A DNA stretch of 64,000 nt from positions 4,700,485 to 4,764,484 of the forward strand of contig NC_134027.1 in assembly GCF_964204645.1 (NCBI RefSeq), written 5' to 3'. The DNA comes from Tubulanus polymorphus (lineage: Eukaryota; Nemertea; Palaeonemertea; Tubulaniformes; Tubulanidae). Both the position numbers and the translations under genes were made by a program. Below the pieces are notes generated by a model. It was given only the letters and a program-made list of their open reading frames with translations. It made no database searches and was not told where the DNA came from. Shown here in pieces: positions 22,423 through 52,100 of this stretch (position 1 is the stretch's first letter; the number at the start of each line of letters is the position of its first letter).

Positions 22423-23170
22423 GCCAGTGACACCACTGTTAATTAGTTTGTGCCACAAGGCCTTTCTCCAGATAGAGTCGAAGGCTTTTTTATAATCTAT
22501 GAAAATACAATAGAGTTTTTGATTGTTGTTCAGGAAGGTGTCGACTAGAGCCTTGAGGGTAAATACGTGGTCCATAATGCTATGGTTCTTCCTAAAACCG
22601 GCCTGGTTCTGTAGCAAAAGATTGTTAATTTCTAAGTACTCAGTAATTCTTTCGTTGATAATACTAGTGAATAGTTTGCCAATATTGCTTAAAAGGGTGA
22701 TTCCCCTATAATTATCGGGGTCCTTTTCGCTACCTTTTTGTTTAAAGAAAGGGACAATGATGCCTTTCAGCCATGACTCTGGAATAGTGCCTGTATCGAG
22801 AGCATTATTAAAAAGGTTTACTAATAAAGGTAGTAGTGATTCTTCGGCACTTTTGAGGAACTCATTCGGTATCCCATCGATACCACAGGCCTTGAAATTT
22901 TTTTGCTTTTTAATACATTTTGAGATTTCTTCCCTAGAGAACGGTTGATTCAAAGGGCCATGGTCAAAGTTACTACCTATAAATTCATCAACGTTATTTA
23001 ATAGAGGTTCGTTTCCGTATAAAACTGGGCTTTCATTCATAGATTTGAAATGTTGGAAGAGATCGGAGTTTGGAACTTTGCACGAATTGTTATCTGATTT
23101 TTTGAAATGTCGATGTAAAAACTATGAATAATGAAATGGGGACTTGCGCAAATTACACACGGACACACGG

Positions 23171-23405
23171 ACACGATTTGGCCCGTGCCTAATTGGAGAG
23201 CGCGTTCACACGAAAACCACTCACTCAATACTAAACAATGCTCAAACAATTAAGCAAAGTGAGTAATTTCCGGTACCAGTTGCAATTCAAACGCAATCAT
23301 TTGTCTAGTGCTAAAATTATGCTCGGGCCTGGTTTCGACGTTTTTGGTCGGGCCCAATTTGGCCCGGGCCAAAAATGCTCGTGTGATCGCGACTACAAAT
23401 ACGCC
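23171..23405. repeat. Possible GC-rich inverted-repeat element
   Basis: GGCCCGTGCC...CGCGTTCACACGA near 23178-23213 resembles, in inverse orientation, GGCCCGGGCC...CTCGTGTGATCGCG near 23362-23392. Both are far more GC-rich than their surroundings, and a further palindrome GGGCCCAATTTGGCCC lies between. This may be a foldback/MITE remnant. Confidence 0.35.
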
Positions 23406-26400
23406 ACCACGCGGAAAACAGAGGTTGACCCAACTTGCTGACTACATCCTTGGACTTCCGTGAACGAAATCGACGAAGATTCCATACTTCACCTGATTAT
23501 TTTATATTCAGGCGGCAATATTGGGCATTGGTATTCCATGTATATACACAGTAATATGATTAACCTCTTCACCTATTGAGACATATGGCTCGTTTTGGCT
23601 GCATGATTAAAGCTTGAAGTAATTATTTGACCGATTACTCCATGATTAAAGCAATTCACTCAACAATAAGTAACATCGTTGGGCATTGATTTCAAGGATC
23701 AAACAAATAAAACGAACACAGATTTTCTGTGGTAAAACGCTAAAGGTTTTATTTCAAGTTATCTTAACGAGAAACCACAACATTGAACATTGTACAGTTG
23801 TCGTTGGACCACATAGACTGACGACTGATGAAGTGTGGCCGTGACTTTTATTTATTATTTACTATACTAGCTACCTGACTAGAGTTCACTAAAAGGCTAG
23901 GAAGAATTTGTCATTGAATTTTTCCATCATCAGTATCAACATCATCGTATACTTCATCGTCATATATAATCATCGTCATCTTTTTATAGTTTTTTTTATT
24001 ATAAATTTGACATACAAGCGTTTACTGTGAACACACTTACTTGAATACACAAATGAGCCTCAAATGGCGAAAAATTCTTTACTTACAAAGTGTTTGTCTA
24101 CCTAGCAAACAAAATAGTAGTTCATTTTAAGGGATTAATATAATTATGATAATTCTAATGATAACCATTTACTATAATGGCTATATTTAATGAAATTATA
24201 ATAAATAAATAATAATAATATTAAGCAATAATTTAATTGGACTAATTGGATTAAAATCAGCTGATTATCACTTTAATACAATAGTCCGTATAGAGACAAC
24301 GGTCAGTCACGATGTCTTATAATAATTAAAAGGAAGCACAAGGTGCGCGTTTATAATTTCATTCAGTTTCTTTAAGAGAGCGTTCATAAATTTGACGAAG
24401 TGTACACACGTAATAAGAAACAGAAGATTTTATATTATTTCACAATATTGTTATATTTAATATATATATATATTTATATATATTCATATATAATATATTT
24501 AGACACTCGGTTTACAGAAACCCCAGTAGAGAATATAAGTAAGTTAATCGTTATAACCGGTCTCAGCCGGTTGCGCGCCCTGGTCGACTTACGTACGTAC
24601 GACCTATACCATTTCCGCGCATGAAAAAGACTAAATTACACCAATCGTCGAATTCTTTACGCATTGCCATCTTATTTCTTCAAAACGATGGGCTTTCGAT
24701 GCTATATCAATGTATATTAAGTCAGCGAACGTATCTAAGCATACAGGTATACATCGCCGAAATCAACAATGATTTCACGAGCCCGAGTATGATTGATTAT
24801 TCATTGTTAGTATTCAAGATCACAATTCTTGCCAACTTACTGCAGCAACCGTTATCAATTTGAAATGAATGTTTTTACTGTTGTCAGCTCTAATAATTCA
24901 AGACTACAATGAAACGAAGCCGATTTTGCATCATTTAAAAAATGTAACCGCTTTTTAATATTGGATGATGAAAAAGTAACCTCTATGACATGATATGCAT
25001 GATAGAATATTCATGATATGACAAAACGTGTATAACAGGCAAACACACTTTTCCCCATACGATAATCAATTTATCTGGAAAATTGGGACCTATCGCTCAA
25101 TTTTCAAAGTCTATGTCCGTTGAATTTAACCACGAATTGCGAAGGTAGTGGTGCGGACTTGTTTAGAAAATAACATTATGTATATAATAAGCGCGTTTTG
25201 TAGTTAATATGAAAATCCAGACATGAATTTATAAAGAGTTAATGACAATACACATAGCAGGGTAAGCAACCCAGTTATCCCAGAAGCAATGTACGAATGT
25301 TCGTTCTAAAGAAAAACGAAGTATTTCCATATATATATATTCATTTATATTCGTATATAAGAAAGAAGGCCTTTTTTTCTAAAATGTCATCTTAAACATA
25401 AATAAAAAACGAAGGCGAAATTTAAGCTTTTGCATTCCAAACAGTTATGAAATAACATATATGTTGGCAATGGTTCGTTGAGGCCATATAATGACATTAT
25501 GTTGCATGGCCCTCACTGCCCAAAATTTGTTTGTACACCGAAAACATAGCGAGGAGTAGAATACTTCAAGAATTTCTATCACGAGGGTAGTTAGTTTACC
25601 CCACTCGTTGGAAGAACTGAAAATTCTGTTTACTCCGAGGCCAATTTTCGTCCACGATCTAAGAAATTGACGTGTAAAATTCGTTGGAGAAACTATTTCA
25701 GACGATTCACAGCGTTCGAACGTTCGTTCTCTCGGTTGTTTCAGAGTTTCAAAGTCAGTTAACAGGACTCTGTGTTTCAGGTCTGCCTTTCATCAATCAA
25801 ATCTAATCGAATTCATACACATCATATACGATCCATATAAGATTTGCATCCACATGCAAGTATATATAATTTTATGTATATTTATGATTACGATGTGAGA
25901 TCTATGCATAGTTCGAACACACCTAGACGGCGTTTCGATCCCCAAGTCGGTCTCACATTGAAAAAGAACCAAGGAGTGAAAAAACCATAGGGTGTAACAT
26001 CTCATTCGGATTGCGTGCCACCGACCCCTTTCCGACGTTATATTTCATGCAGCACTTATAAATCGAAAGTTAATCATTTTCTTGCATTGTGCAAGATTTC
26101 TAGCTAAGCAAGCGCAATATGCTAGACGTGATCAACGTTACCTACAACAGACAGAGATCGCTAATTGAATATTATTCTTAAATACACAGGTCCGTTTGAT
26201 CTATAATTTAATGATTGAATTGAGGATATACCTAATTCTATCAGAGCAACGGATCGCGAACGGCGACTGCGTGACGGAACGAGACTTGGACGCGAGAATC
26301 TCGTCTGGTGGCGATATTCGGATCTGATCATGTAACGAAGACATTCCACTGCTTCATTAATTGAGATGTAGCATCCTATGGCGCTGGTTCGTAGCTCCAT

Positions 26401-27559
26401 CATCGACACCTTCATATACGCATACCACGTTAGAAGCGAGCAGATATAGATTAACATTGCTTACTAATTTCTTCCTTAGTTTCTCGCTCACCGGGCAGTC
26501 TCGTGGCGTCGACGAAGCTCAAGATTCGACCTCCGTTTAATTCAACCGTTTGTAATGGTCCCATGAATTGGTTTCGATGATTTTAAAAAAAAATTTTTGA
26601 ATTGAAAAACTCGCTGCGGCGGAGGCGGCGAAAACGAAGCGATGGCGTTTGCGTGTTCACAAAGAACGTTTATCGCAGCCGAAATAATGCATGCAATCGT
26701 AGAACTTACACTCACAGTGCTGTAAAACTGTACATATTACATCAGTATCGTCTGTTTAAGAATCAGACGACAATTATTCTAATTCATGCTACGTCGTTAT
26801 TTTAGATTATACATCAAAGCGTCAGTCATTTTACATAATAAATATACATATTCATACATACATATATTTATTATATTAATTCCAGACCTAAATTTTGCGT
26901 GTACATGTAAAGAGCCTTTATACGCCGTATGCCGTACGTATAAAGGTATAACATGTAAATGACGCGACTTGTTTGTTTGTATATGATAATAATAGTTCGT
27001 GTGCCGACTCCTCTTAGAACATGTTATATCCTTGATAAAATGCAAACAGAATGCCACTGCCTTGTCTGTCACTGATCACCTAAGATGACTAGATACCACT
27101 TTCGGTACGATTATTAAAATAACTTATCAATTATAATAGTTATAAGCGTTTTAAGAGTAGTAGTATTTAGTAGTAGTAGTATTGTAGTGTTATAGTATAG
27201 AGGTTAGTCGCGTGGTTCGTTTTTCACCATCTATCAGACATTCAGATGACACTAGATGACCACAACATCGTACGAATTGAATAAAAACTGAATCAACACT
27301 CGCAGTCCGATAGGAAACGGCTATAATTGTTTTGAAGTCAATTTAACTGTGACTATCTAGTCAGAAGATGAATCAGAGAGATTAATCCGCCCACCAATAT
27401 GGAGTCATGCTAGCAAGATTCATTAGCGTATGTACGTACTAGGCCGTCCAGGAACAATAGCATCCGTGCCGTATCGTTTGATTCGATACTATGTTTTGTG
27501 CTCTCGGGATGAGTGGTTGTTATGTCCATCCACGGTAGTGAATTTTCTTCAGATCAGTT
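23406..27559. other. Gene-poor AT-rich interval
   Basis: No coding exon can be supported. It contains (TA)n microsatellite at about 24453-24500 and ATA-type runs near 24170-24225. ORFs such as 24400-24624, 25793-26005, 26161-26457, 26602-26805 and 26797-27072 are Tyr/Arg/Ile-rich chance frames with no family signal. The right end should include the 3' UTR of G-alpha-o; a minus-strand AATAAA is at 27560-27565. Confidence 0.45.
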
Positions 27560-27725
27560 TTTATTTTTTTTTCACTGAGTGCATGGCCGTTTTTGATGTT
27601 ACCATATACTTTTCTCAACAGGAATAACAGGAATTGTTGTACTTCCAGCCTCCGGCGGCCTATACTTTTGAGTCACACGCACACACACACACAAGTATAT
27701 TTATATAATAAAGCCGGGTCCGCTT

Positions 27726-44815
<17,090 letters not shown>

Positions 44816-47800
44816 TTTGGCGGCTTTTCTCAGGCCACCTAATGACATCAACGACGGTTGACGATTGACAATTTCTAACCGCAATAATCCGAACACATTC
44901 GTTCAATAAACCGAACTCGCGCAGGATAGCGACCGACTAGTTTCCTCGACGAGGGATTAATAGGAAAGAAGGAACGATAGATGTGTTTAGTGAGAGATCT
45001 GGTATATCCAAAGTCGTACTGTAGCAATGAATGATACGAGCGTTGTGTGTGTGCACAGCCCGACTGGTTAGTCGTGAGGTTGACGCGTTATAATTTCGGT
45101 TTCATCCACCAGATGCAACAATACGGCATTATAGCGAGGCGTTTAATGCGTATAATGCATGATTTTAAATATTCAATGGGTAAAATGATCATTCCCGTTT
45201 CTGACAACAGTTGTCAGATCATCATATGCATCAGAAAATAATCCATTTACATGCTGGCCTACAATATTCCGGCGAATATGATGTTGTATTTAGCGAACTA
45301 AAATTTCATACAATGAAAAAAAAGTATGCTAACAAATTGCGATGATTTCTAAATCTATTGAATTTGTTTCATCAGGTAGCGTACGTCTCTCGCAGTATTG
45401 TCATAAGTCTTTCGTATCTCGTTTGCGACATCGTTGAATTTATCGGTAGAGACTGAGGTATGATGTCGAGCGTGCATGAATTAAGGGGTCGGTGAACATC
45501 TCTCGGCGCTCTTCGCACGGGTCATCACGTGATATCTTGACGGCGTCTCACTGGTCATGTGATATGTGACTTGATTCCTTCATAGAAGGAACTTCGGATC
45601 CTATAGAGGAAACAGCCAACACGTTGTCTAATTATTATTACACATAAAAGTCTCGACGCCGAATCGTTGTGAAGTTGTCCGCATAACATGACCAGGCAGA
45701 CGGATCTTTTTTTCAAAAAGTGAAACTGTTATGTGATGTCTTCGAAAAAAACTGATTTGATATTTTCGAATAAGTTGCAAAAATCGATTTTCATCGCAAC
45801 TCGGCTGCAGTTTTTAACAAACCCCCACCATTCAACAAGTTGATCACGGGTATTACGACATGATTCAGGTCAGTGGCCAATAAACTAATTAAAAGGATGA
45901 TGAAAAAAAATCGCATATGTGAAACTTGCAGCATTGACACTGAACTAATCCCGCGACGAGGAAGAGAATCATGTGAGAGATTCAGTTGTAAAATTATCGA
46001 CAGTCTCCGTCCGCGCTACTGCTAAAGCGGCTGTATGCTTGCGAATTATTGCCTTGACAACGGTTTCACAATCGATATGATGAAAAACCAGTAATTTTAT
46101 ATACATATATATAAATGATTAACCAGCAACAGCTGTTTTCTGGAAATGTATTTCATTTCAACTGTGCCATAACGAGCGTCTGCTATATAAATATAACACA
46201 GCCGATGATCAACAATTTTTCGACCGAGACCCAATCAAAAAGAGTATCTTTCTATCACGATGTATTAGATAATTTAAATGCCAGTTAGATAAGGTAATAA
46301 TAATCTGAAAGAGGAGCAAGCTGTCGTAATAAGCAACTAGCCACGAACGAATAATCCAGCCATTATGGGACTTCCGTTGGTCGACTTAACCAGAATAAAT
46401 CGATGATTGACCGCCCGCTGGGGTGAAGTAAGCCGGTTAATATGAAACCACGATGCAAAGGAAACACTATATACATCAAGGGGAAAACCATAAATAGATT
46501 AAATCAGTATATTAACTTTTATTTTTACAAATTTTCGCACAAAACCTATATATGTACATGTACTGTAATATAATTATGATACAAGCATTTTCAGCAGCTG
46601 CATGTTTCATCCATTTGTGAACGGAGCAAAAATTTTATACAGCTTTACTGTTAGTGATGGGGACCGCCCGCCTTTGCTCTTACATACTTGAAAGAAATGC
46701 TTATAAAGAATTTTCTCTAAGCTAATCTACGACATATAGCACCATTAAATCATTGAGACATTTCGAATCGATATTTACTCATCAAACGGTTCAGTTCTGC
46801 AAAACATTATTTCACGATTAAACCACTCATTACATCTAGATGTCTGACAGAGAGGATCAGCCCATGACGATGAGGAGCATTAGTAAATACTAAATTAAAG
46901 TAAAACTGTTTTCAATCTGAATTTTAGGTTTGTTTTCTTAATTCTGCCTATTGAAGCATAGCCCCGTTCAAGGTAAAATTTGAGAACCAAGTAAAAAAAT
47001 TGCGGTGGCAGAGGCCAGCTGCACATCACCTGAGAATCAAAATTACACCGCATAGCTGCCAAGCTATATATGTATAAAATACAACAATCATACCTATTTA
47101 TAGCTTCAATTGAATTTTCTTCAGCTCAGGAAAAATCGTTTAAGAATTCATCTTTCTCAAAGTATTTCTCATTCTGCGATCAAACGTTATTTAGTCATAT
47201 AAAGCCAGCAAAACGTGGAAATGAACGTCATTCTCAATTACCAGGAACATTTTATATGAAATAATGCGAGAAATCATTTATCTAAAATAAATCTTTAAAA
47301 TAACAGAAATCTCCTTCGATAAAGTATTCAGATAGTAGTGAATAATTCCATACTACCAAGTGACACCGTAATCAAAATAAAGGGTCAGCGCGATATTCAA
47401 GGACAAATAATCATTTACAATCATTAATATCACATCATTCTGTATACACATTATCTATACATGACTAGCATTTTATAATTTCAGTAATTACATTAATAAA
47501 TAGTTAGAAGCAGAAGACACTGTATTCAAATCTCATTTTTGTAACCGAAACAAGCGCTGCGCATTAAATCATCTTCGAACGACATGATTGAGAGAAAAAT
47601 AGTTAAAGACATAAAAGTCAACGAAGAAATCATAGAATTTACAAGACACCTCACGGAGATCTAAAAAAGCCCTTGAAATAAATACGAAGCTAGCCCGGCT
47701 GATTCACACAAAGTACATCTGTTTTGTCGTAAATGCATGAAAGGATGAACGAAGCGACATGCATGGAAAAGCACTGAAAAACATACACGGCACAAAAAAT

Positions 47801-48779
47801 GAACCCAATTCCACGGCGGCGACTCATACAGTATAAGTACTGATAATTAAAAAAATGAACTGAATCAACTCAAATGATTATAGTTACATCTTATCACTAC
47901 GGAGCTGGGTTCACATTTCATATGAAAACAAGTCGCAGCTCTTAAAATTTGCAATGTTAATTCAATTGCACAATTGCATATTCGCGCCGTTTGTTGAATG
48001 CAAGTTCAATATCATCATTTATTCACATGGATATCGCGAATAGCAAACAATTTCACTATTTCTTTTTTCTACGCGATTGGATCTCATCGAACAAATCCGA
48101 TCACGTGTTAACACAAAGGACACAAGCTGAATAATGAGATCAGTTTATTCTCTATAAACCGGCAGGAGTTCGTAAAATATACACCATGAAATCCATTGGT
48201 TAGTTATTAATCTATACAGAGAATACACAAATTCATAAAGCGTTTAATACAAAATGCAACTCTATTGCTTATAAATATACACATAAAACATTCTCGACTG
48301 ACCGTCACACGGCAGAAAATACCATAAAAATCCACCCTTTTTCATAGGACAGAAGCGGCTGAACTGTTTCATTAAAAAAAATAATATCATTAAATAAAAC
48401 ATTATATCATGCAGAATGATAAAACCGAATTCGATTTCAGTGCTGCTCTAAACAAAAACTACCGTAATTCAATAAACAAAGAAAAATATTCAAATCATAT
48501 GAACATACATCTGGACCCAGTTCCACCGTCCTTGGTTAAGTTCGGCTTTAGAGTGAAAAAGTTCATTTCCGAGGTTTTAACCCTAGTGAAATATTAACCA
48601 ATGACAATGGAACTGGGACCTCGAGGCTTTGATTCTAGACTAGTTAAAGTCCATTTCAGGTTCTGCAGCCAAATCTTACAACTACGTGCAGTTGAGTCAT
48701 GACTGCCCAATTTGGTATCAGGCAAACCAGCCACAAGAATATACAAATTATGTATCTTTGCTTTACTCAACTCCATATC
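44816..48779. other. Intergenic: G-alpha-o distal 5' flank to Ajuba 3' end
   Basis: No coding gene is supported. The left part should carry the distal G-alpha-o promoter. The remainder is AT-rich with only short, compositionally random ORFs (for example 47070-47264, 48409-48597). Confidence 0.4.
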
Positions 48780-48785
48780 TTTATT
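48780..48785 (-). promoter_or_regulatory. Candidate poly(A) signal of the Ajuba-family gene
   Basis: TTTATT on + is AATAAA on the gene strand, about 345 bases after the stop at 49131. Confidence 0.35.
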
Positions 48786-49130
48786 GCTTCATTATTATTG
48801 AATAGAACGCATCAAATGCATCCACATAAATCAGCAACAAATTGAAACATTGCTGATAACGAGATTTAATAAGTGCAAAACTGTATATAGCAACCTTATA
48901 AAACCCCAATAAGTAGGGATAATTTCAAGAAGTGAAGAATCATTAGAAAATCTCCGAAAGCATGATTCTATGGAAATATTGTGTAAGAAACCTAGAAAAT
49001 GATTTTCTAACTTGCAACTCTTCTAGCTTGCAATAATCGAAATTATGATTGATGCGGTGTTGTACGCTTGCTGTGATAAAATCCGCTAATACACACACAC
49101 AATTTTCTGGATTTCATACGAAACACAACA

Positions 49131-52100
49131 TCACAAATCAGTTATCTGTTGCTGTTGTGAGTTTGGTTTTGTTAAGCTTCCAGTATATTGATGCTGAGAT
49201 GAGCCGTGCGGCGACGAATGCTGCGGATTATAGTTCTGATACATATGCGTGGGAGGATTTTTTCCGTATGGATTGCCGTACGACGGACTCGGAGCTGGAG
49301 AATTTATCCGCGAACGCATCGGTGACTGCAGCGGAGTCGATGATAGAGACGACGGTGACTGCGGATGTGGATACATTTTCCGCGATTCTATCGGTGTCAT
49401 GACTGGCGTTGAAGGCTGTGAGATTCTTTGTATATGACAGCTATGGCAGAGTAAATGGTTGTCGAGAGGGTAACATCTTTTGTCCGGCTCATCGGTCAGT
49501 TGCATGCCACAGTTCTAGGAATAATACAGTAATCATACATATAATTGCCAAATCAAAAAGTCGAAGTTGCTACAGCGGAATCTCGTTACAACGAACTTCA
49601 GGGAACCAAAAAATATGTTTGTTACAACCAACAGCAAGATCCAGTATGAAATTATGAAAATTGTGCCATTTAGGATCAATTTCTAGGTTGGTTAAATAAC
49701 TGATAAATCGTTATCCGAGGTCGTTATAACCAGGTTCTACTGTAACCTGTAAATGCCAGAGTTAAAGACAAAGCAGGCAACTTTTATCGACACTGACAAC
49801 CATCCGGCAACTCAGATAATGAATCATCAATGCATTTCAGATTATGAAACTTACTTCGCACTGGAAGCAATCGACGTGGAAATCTTTATCCATTGAAACG
49901 ACTCGCACTGTCTCCTCGGTACCCTACAAAATATTGAAAAAGGTGCTGCCATCTTGAGATTTATCCCGTGACTATATTGATAGTTATAGATGACTCGATA
50001 CAAAAACTTACATCAACTGGGGTTATAGCCAGACCACAGGCAGCACATTTTGGTGCATATACCCTGAAAAGATAGCAAAATAAATACGGTATGAGAAAAA
50101 ATGAAAACATTTTATTCCTATATCATAAGCCTACTGGAAGTGTATCAGGTCAGAACAAGAATTGATCATCTTCCAAAATTAGGTTAGATCATATTCAGTC
50201 ATAATAAATTTTTAGTTAATCCTATGCAGAGAATTCAGGTAACAGAAAATCCTTACTAGCGACTCACAATACAAATCGCATTTTTTAGGAGTATCAACAG
50301 TTTATTGATAGATAATTTCAAGTTATTGATGACAGATACATGATATTTCTGTATTAATCCCAAATATCTCCATCTAATAATTTACAGGATAAACAATAGT
50401 TATACAGCAGACAAACACAGGTCTTACTTGTGGTAATCCGTTATACAATAGATCTTATTGCCAACATCGACAGTAAACGGTACACCGTCGAGACAATCGA
50501 AACATACACAGCATCGAAAACAACCGGGATGAAATGATTTACCCATCGCTTGTAATATCTGAAAGCATAATACATATAAATTGAGCACATGCTTTCCAAT
50601 ATCCAGTTCTCACGGGTAAAATCCTGAATATTAATAAACGCGATGTCATGAAGAAATTGTTTACTGGTCTTGTCAAAAACAGGTATATCTAGGTTATCTC
50701 GGTAAAAAAAGGTTTTCATTTCAGGGCTATCCATAGAAAAGAAGAAGTTTTTATCCGATCCCGATAATTTAAAAATAAATTCTCATAGATCACGCATAAT
50801 TGTGTGTCATATTGGTTATGGGTGCGTGTAAATATTTACCGAGAGCGCTTTCAAAGATTTACATATCGCATACCTTTACTTTCTATGTCATTAATACCAC
50901 ACTCATGAATGTTCTACATAATGGCTTTCATGTAATATCGAATTAATAATCTACATCTACATGTATGATTCTGATACCCATCAGCTTTACACACGTTTAT
51001 AATTAGTTCGATGTGGAAGCATGTATTCATCACTTTCTTCAAAATTTCACTATCATATGTCGAACATGCAGTAGGTGGAACAATGAAAGGTGACTTCCAT
51101 TTTTAAAAAATCTTTTTTCCCCTATATTTACCACATACAGTAAGATACATAATATACGTAAGATTAGTCATTTTCATCAGTCTAGCCTATGTGTCAGTAT
51201 CGAGAGATCGACTGAATTGAGGAGCGTCAGAAGATCTATACTGATGTATTGTTCCATAGTGATTACTGAGTAACACAGTACATTATAAACCATCCTTTAG
51301 TCTAACACTCGATCCAAGTTGAACAGGTGCCACATGGAAAATACATCTCAAAAATTCTGTATTCCGTTTATTCAGTGGTTTCATATTATGATACAATACA
51401 AAATCTCTACACTTCCAATATGTTTTATGCAGGAATATAGTAAACCAGAGCTTATTGAAATCGAAAAGAACCACTTGAAATTGAAAAGGTAGAATTTCGT
51501 ACGTAAAGATATCTGAATCAATCAACTGTCATTCTGAACTAACAAATGTGACAAAACACTGAACAGGACATTCTTCTTCTTTCCGGCCAATAATAAAAGA
51601 CTTAAACAAAGATCCTCAAGCTTACATTCCACAACTCAACAGAGCATTACTTCTGTCATCATTTCTGATCTACTAGATACACAGTAACTTCAGGGGCCAG
51701 TCTATAATCAGAAAGACTGAAGACCAGGCTAAGACCATCTTAGTCCTAAAGCCAATCTACTAACTTGAGACCAGTCTTAAGATTAAGATTAAGGACTATT
51801 TTTGGACCAAAAGTCTTGACTAGAACTGACCTCATTACAGTAATATTCGTAAAATTGAATAAGAACTGAACATTTAGAATTGAAGTCCGATTTTAGTTAG
51901 TTTCATCATCACAAGATTTTTACATAAAATATTGCCATGTATCAGGTACGTATATTAATTGGTACATCATATATTGCATTCTGATGTAGTGAGAGGAACC
52001 GTTCATTGGAATAAAACAGTACTGCAACCATACTCGTTTCAGAAAGACCTGTCAAGTCTTTCTATTTTCTGTAAATCTTTAATGTGTCTGAATGCCATTG

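Larger units (their letters stand above)
20647..23107 (-). mobile_element. 5'-truncated, frameshifted non-LTR retrotransposon (LINE)
   Basis: Read on the minus strand. Coding begins without a start or endonuclease at about 23107 (linker SDLFQHFKSMNES). Reverse-transcriptase blocks follow: KACGIDGIPNEFLK, FFKQKGSEKDPDNYRGITLL, NQAGFRKNHS, FIDYKKAFDSI, GVRQGENLSPILFSIF, and LILMYADDTVLLSD with the catalytic YADD. Then come thumb (EWKLSINNDKTKVIIFSKRR), connection (VLPILLFGCEIWG, GELGRYPLEIYVKLRI) and a C-terminal zinc-knuckle-like CQKC..TGDEFHFLLVCPFF. The frame breaks at least at 22356-22392 and 22031-22075 because of local duplications. The 3' end carries GTGAATAAACTAAACTG and a short CTGAAA-type tail ending at 20647. 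It is non-autonomous and old. The clade cannot be fixed by eye. Confidence 0.88.

Noticed and set aside
23037-23249. ORF upstream of the LINE reverse transcriptase
   Set aside because: Does not resemble LINE ORF1 or endonuclease; LINE similarity starts at about 23107 in another frame.
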